Shown piece after piece: positions 16,450 through 24,881 of a stretch of 64,000 nucleotides of DNA. The notes beneath the pieces are model-generated. The model ran no database searches. It was not told the origin of the DNA and was given only the letters and a program-made list of their open reading frames with translations. The translations under genes and the position numbers were made by a program. The DNA is taken from contig NZ_CANMLT010000002.1 of NCBI RefSeq assembly GCF_947498805.1, positions 248,001 through 312,000 on the forward strand. The letters run 5' to 3'. Position 1 is the first letter of the stretch; every line of letters begins with the position of its first letter. This stretch comes from an uncultured Tenacibaculum sp. (lineage in GTDB: Bacteria > Bacteroidota > Bacteroidia > Flavobacteriales > Flavobacteriaceae).

Positions 16450-17767
16450 CTTTTCAACATATTTAATACAAAGTAGTATTGTGTTTTCTATTTTATACCT
16501 TCTGTATTGGATACTATATAGCCGTACTACCTTTTATAGGTTAAATAGATATATTTTACTCATCATACCAATATTAGCCATAATAGCTCCTTTTTCTTAT
16601 GCCTTAGCTCCTAAGATCTCATCATCGGTCATTCTTATACCTGAGTTTAACCATTTTGTTGCTGATGGAAAGGAAATTATAACTCATACATTAGATAAAG
16701 TAGATAGTGAATCCTTCAATTTTATCGAGCTATGCTTTTATGCTTATTTAGTTGTAGTAACTATACTATTTATAAGAATGGTTTTATCCATAAAATTAAT
16801 TTTTGATGTGAAGGACCAATCAATATCTAAAATTGAAGATGGTTTTTGCTTTGTTTACATCAATGAACCTAACACCTTTTCATTTTTTAATTGGATATTC
16901 ATTTCAAAAGAACAACATACTAAAGACTATACACTTATTATTGAGCACGAAAAAGCACATGCACAATTAAAACATAGTTTAGATGTCTTCTTTTCTGAAG
17001 TATATATGCTGTTTTTTTGGTTTAATCCTTTAGTTTATTCCTATAGAAAATCTCTAAAATCTATCCATGAATACCAAGCAGATACATGGGTTTTAAACAA
17101 AAAAGTTAAAAAATCGGCATACTTATATGCGTTATTGGAAAATATCACTTTCCAACCCTCAAATAATTTATACAATTATTTCAACCAATCTGTAATCAAA
17201 AAGCGAATAGATATGATCACTAAAAATCCAACAAAAAGAATGTACAAGCTCAGTTATTCTTTACTAATTGTATGTGCAATTGCACTATGTTTTGCCTTTA
17301 CAAAACCTATAAAAGCCAAAGACTTAGTACAGAATCTCAGTTATGGCACTTTACATAGTACACACCCTCCTTTTTTATTTCCTGTAAAGAATAAAAGTAG
17401 AAATGATATTAGTAGTGTATATGGTCAGAAAGGTAGATTTTCAAAGAAAACTAGTAAAAAGATACATCAGGGTGTAGATATAAAGGCTCCTACAGGAACC
17501 CCTATTATTGCTTCTGCAGATGGAGTAATTATGAAAGCATCTAACCAAAAAGCTTGGGGAAATTTAATTGTAATTAATCATGCTGATGGATACCAAACAT
17601 GGTATGCACATTTAGACAGTTTTAAGATAAAAGAAAAACAAACTGTAACTAAAGGAGAAGTTATTGGTTATGTAGGAAATACAGGCTTATCTACTGGTCC
17701 ACATTTACATTTTGAAGTACGTTTAAATGATAAACATTTAGATCCTTTAGATCTTATTGAAGATTAA
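16442..17767 (+). CDS. BlaR1-like M56 metallopeptidase fused to an M23 (LytM) domain
   Basis: 441 aa. Residues 1-290 form a BlaR1/MecR1-like unit: membrane helices at about 5-25, 38-55, 98-120 and 270-288, and the cytoplasmic zinc site H169-E-K-A-H173 with E210. Where BlaR1 has its penicillin sensor, this protein has an M23 peptidase domain (about 320-430) with all ligands visible: H342-x3-D346, H390 (YAHL) and H421-L-H423. M23 enzymes cut peptidoglycan cross-bridges. The periplasmic domain may cut or sense cell wall and signal to the M56 domain, which in the family triggers loss of the BlaI repressor. It overlaps the BlaI gene by eight bases and ends at a strong terminator. Confidence 0.88.
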   Translation: MSSFSTYLIQSSIVFSILYLLYWILYSRTTFYRLNRYILLIIPILAIIAPFSYALAPKISSSVILIPEFNHFVADGKEIITHTLDKVDSESFNFIELCFYAYLVVVTILFIRMVLSIKLIFDVKDQSISKIEDGFCFVYINEPNTFSFFNWIFISKEQHTKDYTLIIEHEKAHAQLKHSLDVFFSEVYMLFFWFNPLVYSYRKSLKSIHEYQADTWVLNKKVKKSAYLYALLENITFQPSNNLYNYFNQSVIKKRIDMITKNPTKRMYKLSYSLLIVCAIALCFAFTKPIKAKDLVQNLSYGTLHSTHPPFLFPVKNKSRNDISSVYGQKGRFSKKTSKKIHQGVDIKAPTGTPIIASADGVIMKASNQKAWGNLIVINHADGYQTWYAHLDSFKIKEKQTVTKGEVIGYVGNTGLSTGPHLHFEVRLNDKHLDPLDLIED

Positions 17768-17784
17768 AAAAATAACTTAATTAG

Positions 17785-17812
17785 AACCATCTCGAATGAG
17801 GTGGTTTTTTTT
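17785..17812 (+). terminator. terminator after the M56-M23 gene
   Basis: AACCATCTC, loop GAAT, GAGGTGGTT followed by a run of T; it begins 18 bases past the stop and lies between convergent genes. Confidence 0.75.
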
Positions 17813-17821
17813 GACTTAAAT

Positions 17822-20395
17822 TTAGAAATCTACCCTAAAAACAAAGTTTGGAGTAAATCCTTGAGATATATTATCTACTGTATTTATCGATGGGAAAAGA
17901 GTATTTGTAGAGCTATCAAAATTAAATAAAACCGAATGATCTCTACTCAATGTATTTCTTCGGTCCAATATATTTAGTAAAGATATTCCCACCTTTCCTT
18001 TCCACTTTTTATTATCACTAAAATAAAAACTATAGGTTGAAGAGAAATCAATTCGCTCGTAATTATCTAAACGTTGTGCATTTTTTGAATCAAAGTTAAT
18101 CTGAAGATTATTATTAATTCCTACTGCATCGGTAAACGGAATTCCGGTTTTATAATTCCAGCCTAAAGAAAAATCGAATTTACCTAGCTTTAAATTATGT
18201 GTCCAATTTATGTTGTGCGTAGAGTCAAAATTTCCTGGAAAACCATTCCCATTATTAATACTTTCAAAAACAAACTCATTGTTTTGATACCCATAGCTTA
18301 ACCAAGAGCTATAATTTCTCCAACTCTTTTTAATTAACAAATCAAATCCGCTAATGTCACTCCTACCACTTGAAAATTCTTCTTGAACGCTATTAAATCC
18401 ACTAACAAAAGAGGTTAAACCATTAATTGTTTTATTATAATATTCGAAATCGAAAGTCCATCTATTTTCTCTATAGGTAAAACCAAGTGTAAATTGATTA
18501 CTCTTTAAGATTGGAAAATTTTCATTTGAAAGTAACCACACCTGATTTTCTAAACCAAAATCTGACGTAGTAAACTCCAATAATTGACTAATATTCTGTC
18601 GTTTATGCTCAAAAGATGATTTTATAGAAAGTTCATCTGATACAATCGCTTCCCAATACAATCTTGGTGAATAAAACGTTGTATTCGTTTTAGAAAAATG
18701 TGTAATTCTATTTCCTAAATTCAAAGAAAACATATCATTTCGGAAGATATACTCTAGAAAAAACGCATGGATATTATCATGCCCATTTTGATCTATAAAG
18801 TAATCAAACTGAGGTAAATTAGAATAGGTTCTTCCTAATACATACCCAACTTCATTGTTAACATAATTATATCCTAAATGCAAGCTACTCTTTTCACTTA
18901 ACTGAGTCTTTAAACTTGTATTAAATCCAATACTTTTTATGGAATTTCTCTTAACAGAAGATTCTGTATATGATCTACCAACTTTAACTTCTCCATTGTA
19001 GGTATAATCTAAATCATAATTAGAATAAATAATGTTTGTCTTTTGAGATACTTTACTAGACCACGTTCTCTCCCAATTAAGATTTACTCCATAGTTTTTA
19101 ATATCTAAAATATCTCTTGTTACAAAATTACCTCTATCGTAATTAAATAAGTAGTCTAATTTATTCTTAGTATGTAATTGATTAATCGATAAAAAGTCTT
19201 TCTCAGAAGCTTTATAATTAAATTTTATATTATGATCTATAAAATAAAAAGTATCTTCATTATCTACCAAACTAGATGGGTTCTCTTTATTAGATTCAAT
19301 AATTGTATTCTGAAATACTTTCTTAGAAATTTTATCAATAGTTGGTGTATTTATAAGATCGGTATAAGAACGTCTAATAGAAAAGTTTACTCCTAAGTCT
19401 TTACTTAACGGAATCTTGAAATACGCATCAGCATGCGTTAAGTTTGTTCCAATTCCTCCTGAGACTTTATCAGCAATTTCTGTCCCTGTTTCAATATCAA
19501 TTACACCAGAGGTATGATTACCATATTGAGCTCCAGAAGCTCCTTTATAAACTTTTACGCTCTCTGTTATATAAGGATTGAATGCTGAAATCATTCCAAA
19601 AAAATGTGCCGAATTATAAATCTTAATTCCATCAAAAAGAATCAAATTATGATCTGGCGTTCCTCCTCTAATATGAAGTCCTGATACTGTTTCATTAGGG
19701 CTTTGTATACCAGGAATTAATTGTAAGCTTTGTAATACGTCTGGTTCCACAAGACCTGGTAAAATTCCTAATTTTTGAGGTTGAATAACTAGCGCTCCAT
19801 CCTTTTTCTTATTAATTCCACTGGTTAGATAATTTTCAACCAAAACTTCAGATAACAAAGAACTATTGGTTCGAATTTTAACATCTAAACATCTACCAGC
19901 ATCTTGAAGTTTTAATACGGAAATTATTCTTGGAGTATAACCTACATATGAAATAACAATCTTGTCACTTAACAAGACATTATTTAATTCGAAATATCCA
20001 TTTTCATCTGTTATAGAAGCCTTATTTTTTTTCTCATTAACTATGGTCGCACCCTCTAAAATTTCACCGTTTAGAATATCTTTTACAAATCCACAGATAT
20101 TCACCTTTTCTAAAGCTGTAATAGTATAATAACGCTCTGTTATCTTAGAAAAACTTATATAAGCTTTTCTTTCTAGTTTTTTTATTACAAAACCAATAGA
20201 ATCAGTTTCATTAATTTTTAATGAAACCTTTTTATTTGATACTATTTTATCTGAAAAAGAAAATTTTACTTGGTGTTTTTTTTCTAACAACAAAAGCACC
20301 TCTTTTAAAGGCGCGTTTCTAATATTCTTTTGTTGCGAAAACAATAACGAACTACAAAAGAAAAGAAAAAGTATTCCGAATAGTCTTTTATGCAT
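17822..20395 (-). CDS. TonB-dependent receptor with STN signalling domain
   Basis: 857 aa. After the signal peptide (cleavage near LLFSQ) comes a secretin/TonB short N-terminal (STN) domain (about 25-75, APLKEVLLLLEKKHQVKFSF), a carboxypeptidase-D-like beta domain (about 95-180), the plug (about 190-310, with SGLHIRGGTPDHNLILFDG) and a 22-strand barrel to the C-terminal FRVDF. The STN domain is the part that, in FecA-type receptors, relays ligand binding to the FecR anti-sigma factor. FecR and the sigma gene lie directly upstream in the same operon. No SusD partner follows, so iron-complex or other small-molecule uptake is more likely than glycan import; the ligand is unknown. Confidence 0.9.
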   Translation of the reverse strand: MHKRLFGILFLFFCSSLLFSQQKNIRNAPLKEVLLLLEKKHQVKFSFSDKIVSNKKVSLKINETDSIGFVIKKLERKAYISFSKITERYYTITALEKVNICGFVKDILNGEILEGATIVNEKKNKASITDENGYFELNNVLLSDKIVISYVGYTPRIISVLKLQDAGRCLDVKIRTNSSLLSEVLVENYLTSGINKKKDGALVIQPQKLGILPGLVEPDVLQSLQLIPGIQSPNETVSGLHIRGGTPDHNLILFDGIKIYNSAHFFGMISAFNPYITESVKVYKGASGAQYGNHTSGVIDIETGTEIADKVSGGIGTNLTHADAYFKIPLSKDLGVNFSIRRSYTDLINTPTIDKISKKVFQNTIIESNKENPSSLVDNEDTFYFIDHNIKFNYKASEKDFLSINQLHTKNKLDYLFNYDRGNFVTRDILDIKNYGVNLNWERTWSSKVSQKTNIIYSNYDLDYTYNGEVKVGRSYTESSVKRNSIKSIGFNTSLKTQLSEKSSLHLGYNYVNNEVGYVLGRTYSNLPQFDYFIDQNGHDNIHAFFLEYIFRNDMFSLNLGNRITHFSKTNTTFYSPRLYWEAIVSDELSIKSSFEHKRQNISQLLEFTTSDFGLENQVWLLSNENFPILKSNQFTLGFTYRENRWTFDFEYYNKTINGLTSFVSGFNSVQEEFSSGRSDISGFDLLIKKSWRNYSSWLSYGYQNNEFVFESINNGNGFPGNFDSTHNINWTHNLKLGKFDFSLGWNYKTGIPFTDAVGINNNLQINFDSKNAQRLDNYERIDFSSTYSFYFSDNKKWKGKVGISLLNILDRRNTLSRDHSVLFNFDSSTNTLFPSINTVDNISQGFTPNFVFRVDF

Positions 20396-20398
20396 CTA

Positions 20399-21316
20399 TT
20401 ACTTTACCAATGAAATTGTTTTTTCATCTGTAAATGTAATATCTATTTTCATAGGAACAAAAACTGTTTTTAGCGCAACATCCAAATTACTATGTGTAAA
20501 GCTTCCAGTAAAACGCTGATTTAGATCAACAGATTCTGTGTTTTTTATTTTTATATTGTATTGATTTTCAAGAGATTTAATAACCTCACTTAAAGGGGTG
20601 CTTTCAAAAGAACTTTCTCCAGTAATCCATGATTTTGAAGATGAAAAATCAAAATTCCACTGTTCAGATTTTGACGAGTTCATCATCCTATATCCCATTC
20701 CTTTGGTTAAAATAATATCATCTTTAGAAGTAGAAACACTTACTTTTCCTTCGTAACAAGTTACCTCAAAATAGGTATCATGATTAATTACATTGAACTG
20801 AGTTCCTAACACTTTAACATTACCTTGTGCCGTGTTTACCGTAAAAGTTTGTCCCTTTTCTACTTTAAAAAAGCCTTCACCTTTTAAATTAATATTTCTA
20901 TTAGTGCTCCAATTATTTTTATTAAACGAAACGGTTGACTTAGAATTTAACATCAATTCTGAATTATCAGGAAGTAAAATAGCTAATTGTTCACCAAAAC
21001 CAGTTGTATAACTTTTATCTAATGAACTAAAGAAGTAAAAACCACCTAATAATATTGCTATAGAGGCAGCTACAGTATAAATCCATCTCGATTTTAAACT
21101 GATTACTTTAGTTTCTTTCTTATTAGATAATTTCGTTTTTACCTTATTAAACAATTCTTGTTCATCAAAGCTTTGAACAGATAGCTCAGAAGATGTTTCT
21201 ATTATTCTTTTATAAATATTATAATCTTCAGACTTCTTGAACTCCGATAATTCGTCTTGAGTTAACTCATTATTAACCCAACGTGCTAAAAAAGTATCAT
21301 CGTAGTTATGTTTCAT
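20399..21316 (-). CDS. FecR-family anti-sigma factor
   Basis: 305 aa. A short cytoplasmic N-terminal region, one membrane helix at about residues 83-103 (WIYTVAASIAILLGGFYFF), the FecR domain in the periplasm (about 110-200, LAILLPDNSELMLNSKSTVSF) and the C-terminal DUF4974 domain (about 240-305, PLSEVIKSLENQYNIKI) that resembles and likely contacts the receptor's STN domain. It lies three bases before the TonB receptor and 47 bases after the sigma factor. It should hold or activate that sigma factor according to receptor state. Confidence 0.92.
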   Translation of the reverse strand: MKHNYDDTFLARWVNNELTQDELSEFKKSEDYNIYKRIIETSSELSVQSFDEQELFNKVKTKLSNKKETKVISLKSRWIYTVAASIAILLGGFYFFSSLDKSYTTGFGEQLAILLPDNSELMLNSKSTVSFNKNNWSTNRNINLKGEGFFKVEKGQTFTVNTAQGNVKVLGTQFNVINHDTYFEVTCYEGKVSVSTSKDDIILTKGMGYRMMNSSKSEQWNFDFSSSKSWITGESSFESTPLSEVIKSLENQYNIKIKNTESVDLNQRFTGSFTHSNLDVALKTVFVPMKIDITFTDEKTISLVK

Positions 21317-21363
21317 CTTTATCCTTTTTATGACTTAAACAGCCTATTTTAATTTTACCCTAC

Positions 21364-21873
21364 CTATATTTTCCCAATTTTTTCTCGAAGCGTCTTTAAA
21401 GCTTGAGACATTCTTTTCTCTACTGCTTTGGTTGATATCCCCAACAGTTCAGCAATCTCTTTGTATTTCTTCTTGTCTATCCTGTTTAACAAGAAAACTT
21501 CTCTTTGTTTTTCTGGTAAATCTTGGATAGCCTTTTCCAATTTTACCAAAAATTCCTTCTCTTCTAAAATAAACTCGGGGGATTCGTTTGTAATACTAGG
21601 TTTAATTATTTTCTGATGTTTTAAAACCACTTTTTTATGGGCTACATTATTTAAAAACAAATTATTTGCAACAGTAAACAAAAAAGACTTTGCTTTTTCT
21701 TCGATTACTTTGCTGCAATTATCCCACAATTTAACAAAAGATTCTTGAACAAAATCTTCTGCTTGATCCATATTTCCACATTTGTAGTACATAAAGTTTC
21801 TCAATGATTCTGCGTTCTTTTTGAACACATCTTCAAAAACTTTTGGGTTACATACATTATCGGTTTTTTCCAT
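21364..21873 (-). CDS. FecI-like ECF sigma factor
   Basis: 169 aa from the ATG at 21873. Region 2 (QAEDFVQESFVKLWDN) and region 4 (KKYKEIAELLGISTKAVEKRM) are clear; the latter is the Bacteroidetes FecI type. An ATG six codons earlier (21891) exists, but it lies upstream of a TATGTTTG -7 box (21880-21887), so transcripts from this promoter would begin at about the 21873 start. First gene of the sigma-FecR-TonB receptor operon, a complete cell-surface signalling set. Confidence 0.9.
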   Translation of the reverse strand: MEKTDNVCNPKVFEDVFKKNAESLRNFMYYKCGNMDQAEDFVQESFVKLWDNCSKVIEEKAKSFLFTVANNLFLNNVAHKKVVLKHQKIIKPSITNESPEFILEEKEFLVKLEKAIQDLPEKQREVFLLNRIDKKKYKEIAELLGISTKAVEKRMSQALKTLREKIGKI

Positions 21874-21879
21874 ATGGAG

Positions 21880-21887
21880 CAAACATA
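21880..21887 (-). promoter_or_regulatory. -7 box of the sigma/FecR/TonB operon
   Basis: TATGTTTG on the minus strand, an exact TAnnTTTG match ending seven bases before the preferred ATG at 21873, which implies a leader of only a base or so. It decides against the start at 21891 if it is the main promoter. Confidence 0.5.
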
Positions 21888-21983
21888 CCAAAAAAATAAA
21901 AAAGTAGGGTATTTTTTTATGTAGTTGTTTTTAAGCATATAAGCCGCGGTAAAAAATTAAACATTAAAAACAAGAGAACCCTT

Positions 21984-22988
21984 ATGAAAAATTATAAAAA
22001 TATATTAGCTATAGTTTTCTTAGCTATATCTATTGTGGCTTTTAATGCTTGTAGTAAAGATCAAGTTATAGTTCCAGCATCTTCTACAGGTAATACAAAC
22101 TCTGGCGGAGGTGGTACTTCTTCAGGAAACACAGGAAGTACTGGTCAGGAAGTTGGACAAAATGGAGAAATTACTTTATACAAAGTAAATGGTGATAATA
22201 TTGAAAAAATTAAAGACTACAAAGTTACTGGTGTAGATTTAGAATATCAAAAAGATGTTGCCAAGCATAATCAAATTTGGGATTTAGTTAAAAAAGTTGT
22301 TCCTAAAAACCAAAGAGATAAAATGGGACAGTTCGTAATTTATAGCGGACAAAAAGCCGGAAGTGCTGGTTTTGTAGCTGAGATTAAATCTGATTTATCT
22401 AGTTGGATAATGGGAATAGCTATTGACTCTGCTTTCGATGGTGGTTTTAATGCAGGAGGTGAATTAGTCTACACTATTATTCATGAGTTTGGACATATTT
22501 TGACTTTAGAAAAATCTCAAGTTGATTCTTCTATTACCCAAGAAAACTGTACTAATTACTTCCCTGGAGAAGGTTGTGCTCAGGAGAACTCATATATTAA
22601 TGAGTTGCATAATAAGTATTGGAAAGACATTTGGTCTGAATATAAAGCAGCCCAAGCAGACCAAAACGCTCAGCAAAGTTTTTATGATAAGTATAAGGAT
22701 AGATATGTAACTCAATATGCATCTACAAACCCTGGAGAAGATATAGCAGAAGTATTTGCTACATTTGTTACTAGAAAAGAGAAACCTAGCGGAAATACTA
22801 TTGCCGAAAAGAAGATACTATTAATGTATAACAGATCTGAATTAATTGAATTTAGAGATCATATTAGAAAGAACCTTAAGTTAAGAGGTAAAGGGAACAG
22901 TGTAGCATTTAAATTACCAGAACCAGGTAAATGGAAACAAGCAAATACATTTGGAAACCCTTTTAAAACTAAATGTAGAAGACACTAA
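21984..22988 (+). CDS. zinc-metallopeptidase-like lipoprotein
   Basis: 334 aa. The N-terminus is a lipoprotein signal with the modified cysteine probably at C23 (AFNACSKD), followed by a Ser/Gly/Asn/Thr-rich linker to about residue 60. IIHEFGHILTL supplies the HExxH zinc site (H167, E168, H171), and PGEDIAEVFATFV near residue 245 may give the third, acidic ligand. It is probably anchored to the outer membrane facing out or to the periplasm. It is divergent from the FecI/FecR/TonB operon, sharing a 110-bp upstream region, so it may be regulated with it or feed ligands to it; this is inference. Similar putative zinc peptidase lipoproteins occur across Bacteroidetes. Confidence 0.78.
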   Translation: MKNYKNILAIVFLAISIVAFNACSKDQVIVPASSTGNTNSGGGGTSSGNTGSTGQEVGQNGEITLYKVNGDNIEKIKDYKVTGVDLEYQKDVAKHNQIWDLVKKVVPKNQRDKMGQFVIYSGQKAGSAGFVAEIKSDLSSWIMGIAIDSAFDGGFNAGGELVYTIIHEFGHILTLEKSQVDSSITQENCTNYFPGEGCAQENSYINELHNKYWKDIWSEYKAAQADQNAQQSFYDKYKDRYVTQYASTNPGEDIAEVFATFVTRKEKPSGNTIAEKKILLMYNRSELIEFRDHIRKNLKLRGKGNSVAFKLPEPGKWKQANTFGNPFKTKCRRH

Positions 22989-22998
22989 AATATTTATA

Positions 22999-23056
22999 AG
23001 CATTACTAAGAAGAATATACCCCACTCTCATCCCTTCAATATTCCTTAGTAATGCT
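22999..23056 (+). terminator. long stem-loop with 20-nt pyrimidine-rich loop
   Basis: Left arm 22999-23010 pairs fully with 23045-23056; after a two-base bulge (23011-23012), GAATAT (23013-23018) pairs with ATATTC (23039-23044). The 20-base loop (23019-23038) is nearly all C, T and A. CTTTT follows. It ends the metallopeptidase transcript but is longer and has a larger loop than the other terminators in the window. Confidence 0.6.
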
Positions 23057-23075
23057 CTTTTAAAGAAAGTAAATT

Positions 23076-23471
23076 ATGATGAAATATAAATCTATCATTT
23101 TCATTCTTGCATTAGTATTATCTAGTTGTAGCACTCATAAAGAAGCTAAAAGTAACATTCTACTTTATTATGGTAAGACTAGATGTTTAGGTAAATGTCC
23201 TGTTTTTGATATGTATGTTCATGAAAATGGAACCATCTATTACGAAGGGTTTGAAAATGTAAATGTAATAGGTAAAAAAGAGCTAAAACTTAGCGCTAAC
23301 GAATTAAAATTTTTAAAAGGAGAATTAAATAAATTAAACTTTTCTGTGAAGGACAAACTTAAAAGAGATATTCCTAATACTATATTAAAGTATAAAGGGA
23401 AAGAGATGGTTCTTCAAGATAGAAACAAATTAAAAGAATTGCTTGATTTCCTTGAAAAAGTAAACCCATAA
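23076..23471 (+). CDS. DUF6438-type lipoprotein
   Basis: 131 aa. Lipoprotein signal ending SSCS (C18), then a single small domain with YGKTRCLGKCPVFDMYVHENGTIYYEG, which matches the DUF6438 pattern RxxCxGxCPxYxxxIxxxGxxxYxG; the paired cysteines are conserved there and probably structural. Function is not known for the family. It stands alone between a stem-loop and a strong terminator. Confidence 0.75.
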   Translation: MMKYKSIIFILALVLSSCSTHKEAKSNILLYYGKTRCLGKCPVFDMYVHENGTIYYEGFENVNVIGKKELKLSANELKFLKGELNKLNFSVKDKLKRDIPNTILKYKGKEMVLQDRNKLKELLDFLEKVNP

Positions 23472-23491
23472 TTTTATTTTAAGTTTTAATG

Positions 23492-23523
23492 AAAAAGCCT
23501 TGTTATCGCAAGGCTTTTTTTAT
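23492..23523 (+). terminator. terminator after the DUF6438 gene
   Basis: AAAAAGCCTTG, loop TTATCG, CAAGGCTTTTT with further T; an 11-bp perfect stem. Confidence 0.85.
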
Positions 23524-23533
23524 GCAAACAAGC

Positions 23534-23541
23534 TATTTTTG
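23534..23541 (+). promoter_or_regulatory. -7 box of the pseudouridine synthase gene
   Basis: TATTTTTG, an exact TAnnTTTG match 19 bases before the ATG at 23561. Confidence 0.45.
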
Positions 23542-23560
23542 TTTCTAATTATAAATATAT

Positions 23561-24265
23561 ATGAATTTAGAAATAATTTATGAGGATGATTTTATTATTG
23601 GTGTATCAAAACCCAATAATATGTTAGTACATCATTCAGATTATTCTAAAAATGTTTCTGAAGAAGCTTCTTTAATTCAATTATTATATAGTCAAATAGG
23701 ACACAAACTTTATCCTTTACATAGACTAGATCGAAAAACTTCTGGTATAATTTTACTTTCTAAAGCTCCAGAATTTGTTGCTGAGTTTCAACAACTGTTT
23801 TACAATAGTAAAATTGAAAAAATATATTATGGTCTTGTGAGAGGATATAGTCCTCAAGAACTTTTAATAAACACACCAGTAAAAGGAAGAGATAGTAATG
23901 TATATAAAGATGCTGAGACACATTTGGAAACTAAGGAATCTATAGAGATAAACATACCTGTTACTCCATACAATACAGCTCGCTACAGCATTGTTAAACT
24001 AACTCCAAAGACAGGAAGGTTGCACCAGTTAAGAATTCATATGAATAAAATTAGCTTTCCTCTTATTGGGGATCCTAAATATGGTGATAACAATCATAAT
24101 CATATGTTTAAAGAAAAGTTCGATTGTAATAACCTATTCTTACACGCTTATTCACTAGAATTTACACACCCATATACCAATAAACAAGTCATTTTAAAAA
24201 CTCCATTTCCAAATCATTGGATAAAAATAAAAGAAGCTTTTAAATGGGATATATCTATAAAATAA
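23561..24265 (+). CDS. truC: RluA-family pseudouridine synthase, TruC-like
   Basis: 234 aa. The catalytic loop HRLDRKTSG (D57) and LTPKTGRLHQLRIHM near residue 150 are the RluA/TruC signatures. The enzyme converts a uridine to pseudouridine in RNA. Its short length, lack of an S4 RNA-binding domain and small-protein framework match TruC, which modifies U65 in tRNA, but a different RNA target cannot be excluded. Monocistronic, with its own -7 box and a near-perfect terminator. Confidence 0.85.
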   Translation: MNLEIIYEDDFIIGVSKPNNMLVHHSDYSKNVSEEASLIQLLYSQIGHKLYPLHRLDRKTSGIILLSKAPEFVAEFQQLFYNSKIEKIYYGLVRGYSPQELLINTPVKGRDSNVYKDAETHLETKESIEINIPVTPYNTARYSIVKLTPKTGRLHQLRIHMNKISFPLIGDPKYGDNNHNHMFKEKFDCNNLFLHAYSLEFTHPYTNKQVILKTPFPNHWIKIKEAFKWDISIK

Positions 24266-24296
24266 AAAGGGAAGTCAAATTGACTTCCCTTTTTAT
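24265..24296. terminator. bidirectional terminator between truC and the Lrp gene
   Basis: AAAAGGGAAGTC pairs with GACTTCCCTTTT around AAATT, starting at the truC stop codon. A-run on one side and T-run on the other let it serve both convergent genes. Confidence 0.8.
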
Positions 24297-24314
24297 TTAT
24301 AATCGTTTGAAAAC

Positions 24315-24794
24315 TTATATCTCCTTAAAAATTGCGTGCATCATACGCTTTTTGTCGTTGATACTTTCTTCTAATGAAATCATAGTTTCAGTTCTACTTA
24401 CTCCATGAATTTCATCTATTGCATAAATAATTTCTTTAGCATGAGCAGTGTTTTTCGCTCTTACTTTACAGAAAATATTATACTTTCCGGCTGTTACATA
24501 TGCTACAGTTACATTTGGAATCAAACGCAAGTTATCAAGAACATGTTGCGTCATAGAGGTTTTCTCTAAAAAAACTCCAACATGAGCAATGAAAGAATAT
24601 CCCATTTTTTCATAATTAAGAGTCAAAGTAGACCCTTGAATTATTCCTTCATCTTCCATTTTCTTAACACGAACATGAATTGTCCCAGCAGATACCAATA
24701 ACTTCTTTGCTATATCGGTAAATGGTGTGCGTGCGTTTTCAATCAGAATGTCTAAAATTTGATGATCAATCTCATCTAATACAAACTTTTTCAT
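24315..24794 (-). CDS. Lrp/AsnC-family transcriptional regulator
   Basis: 159 aa. N-terminal helix-turn-helix (about 5-50, ILDILIENARTPFTDIAKKLLVSAGTIHVRVKKM) and a C-terminal RAM/ligand domain (about 65-150). Family members bind amino acids and regulate their metabolism. The next genes on the same strand upstream, an M14 peptidase and a class V aminotransferase-fold enzyme, may belong to its regulon, though 87 bases separate them and the order (regulator last) is compatible with one transcript. Confidence 0.92.
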   Translation of the reverse strand: MKKFVLDEIDHQILDILIENARTPFTDIAKKLLVSAGTIHVRVKKMEDEGIIQGSTLTLNYEKMGYSFIAHVGVFLEKTSMTQHVLDNLRLIPNVTVAYVTAGKYNIFCKVRAKNTAHAKEIIYAIDEIHGVSRTETMISLEESINDKKRMMHAIFKEI

Positions 24795-24881
24795 TTTTTG
24801 TTTTCTTCAAGTATTATTGCTAATGTATGATTTTTTTGTAAGATAAAAAGAACTTTGTTGTTAAAAATTCAATAATTAATC

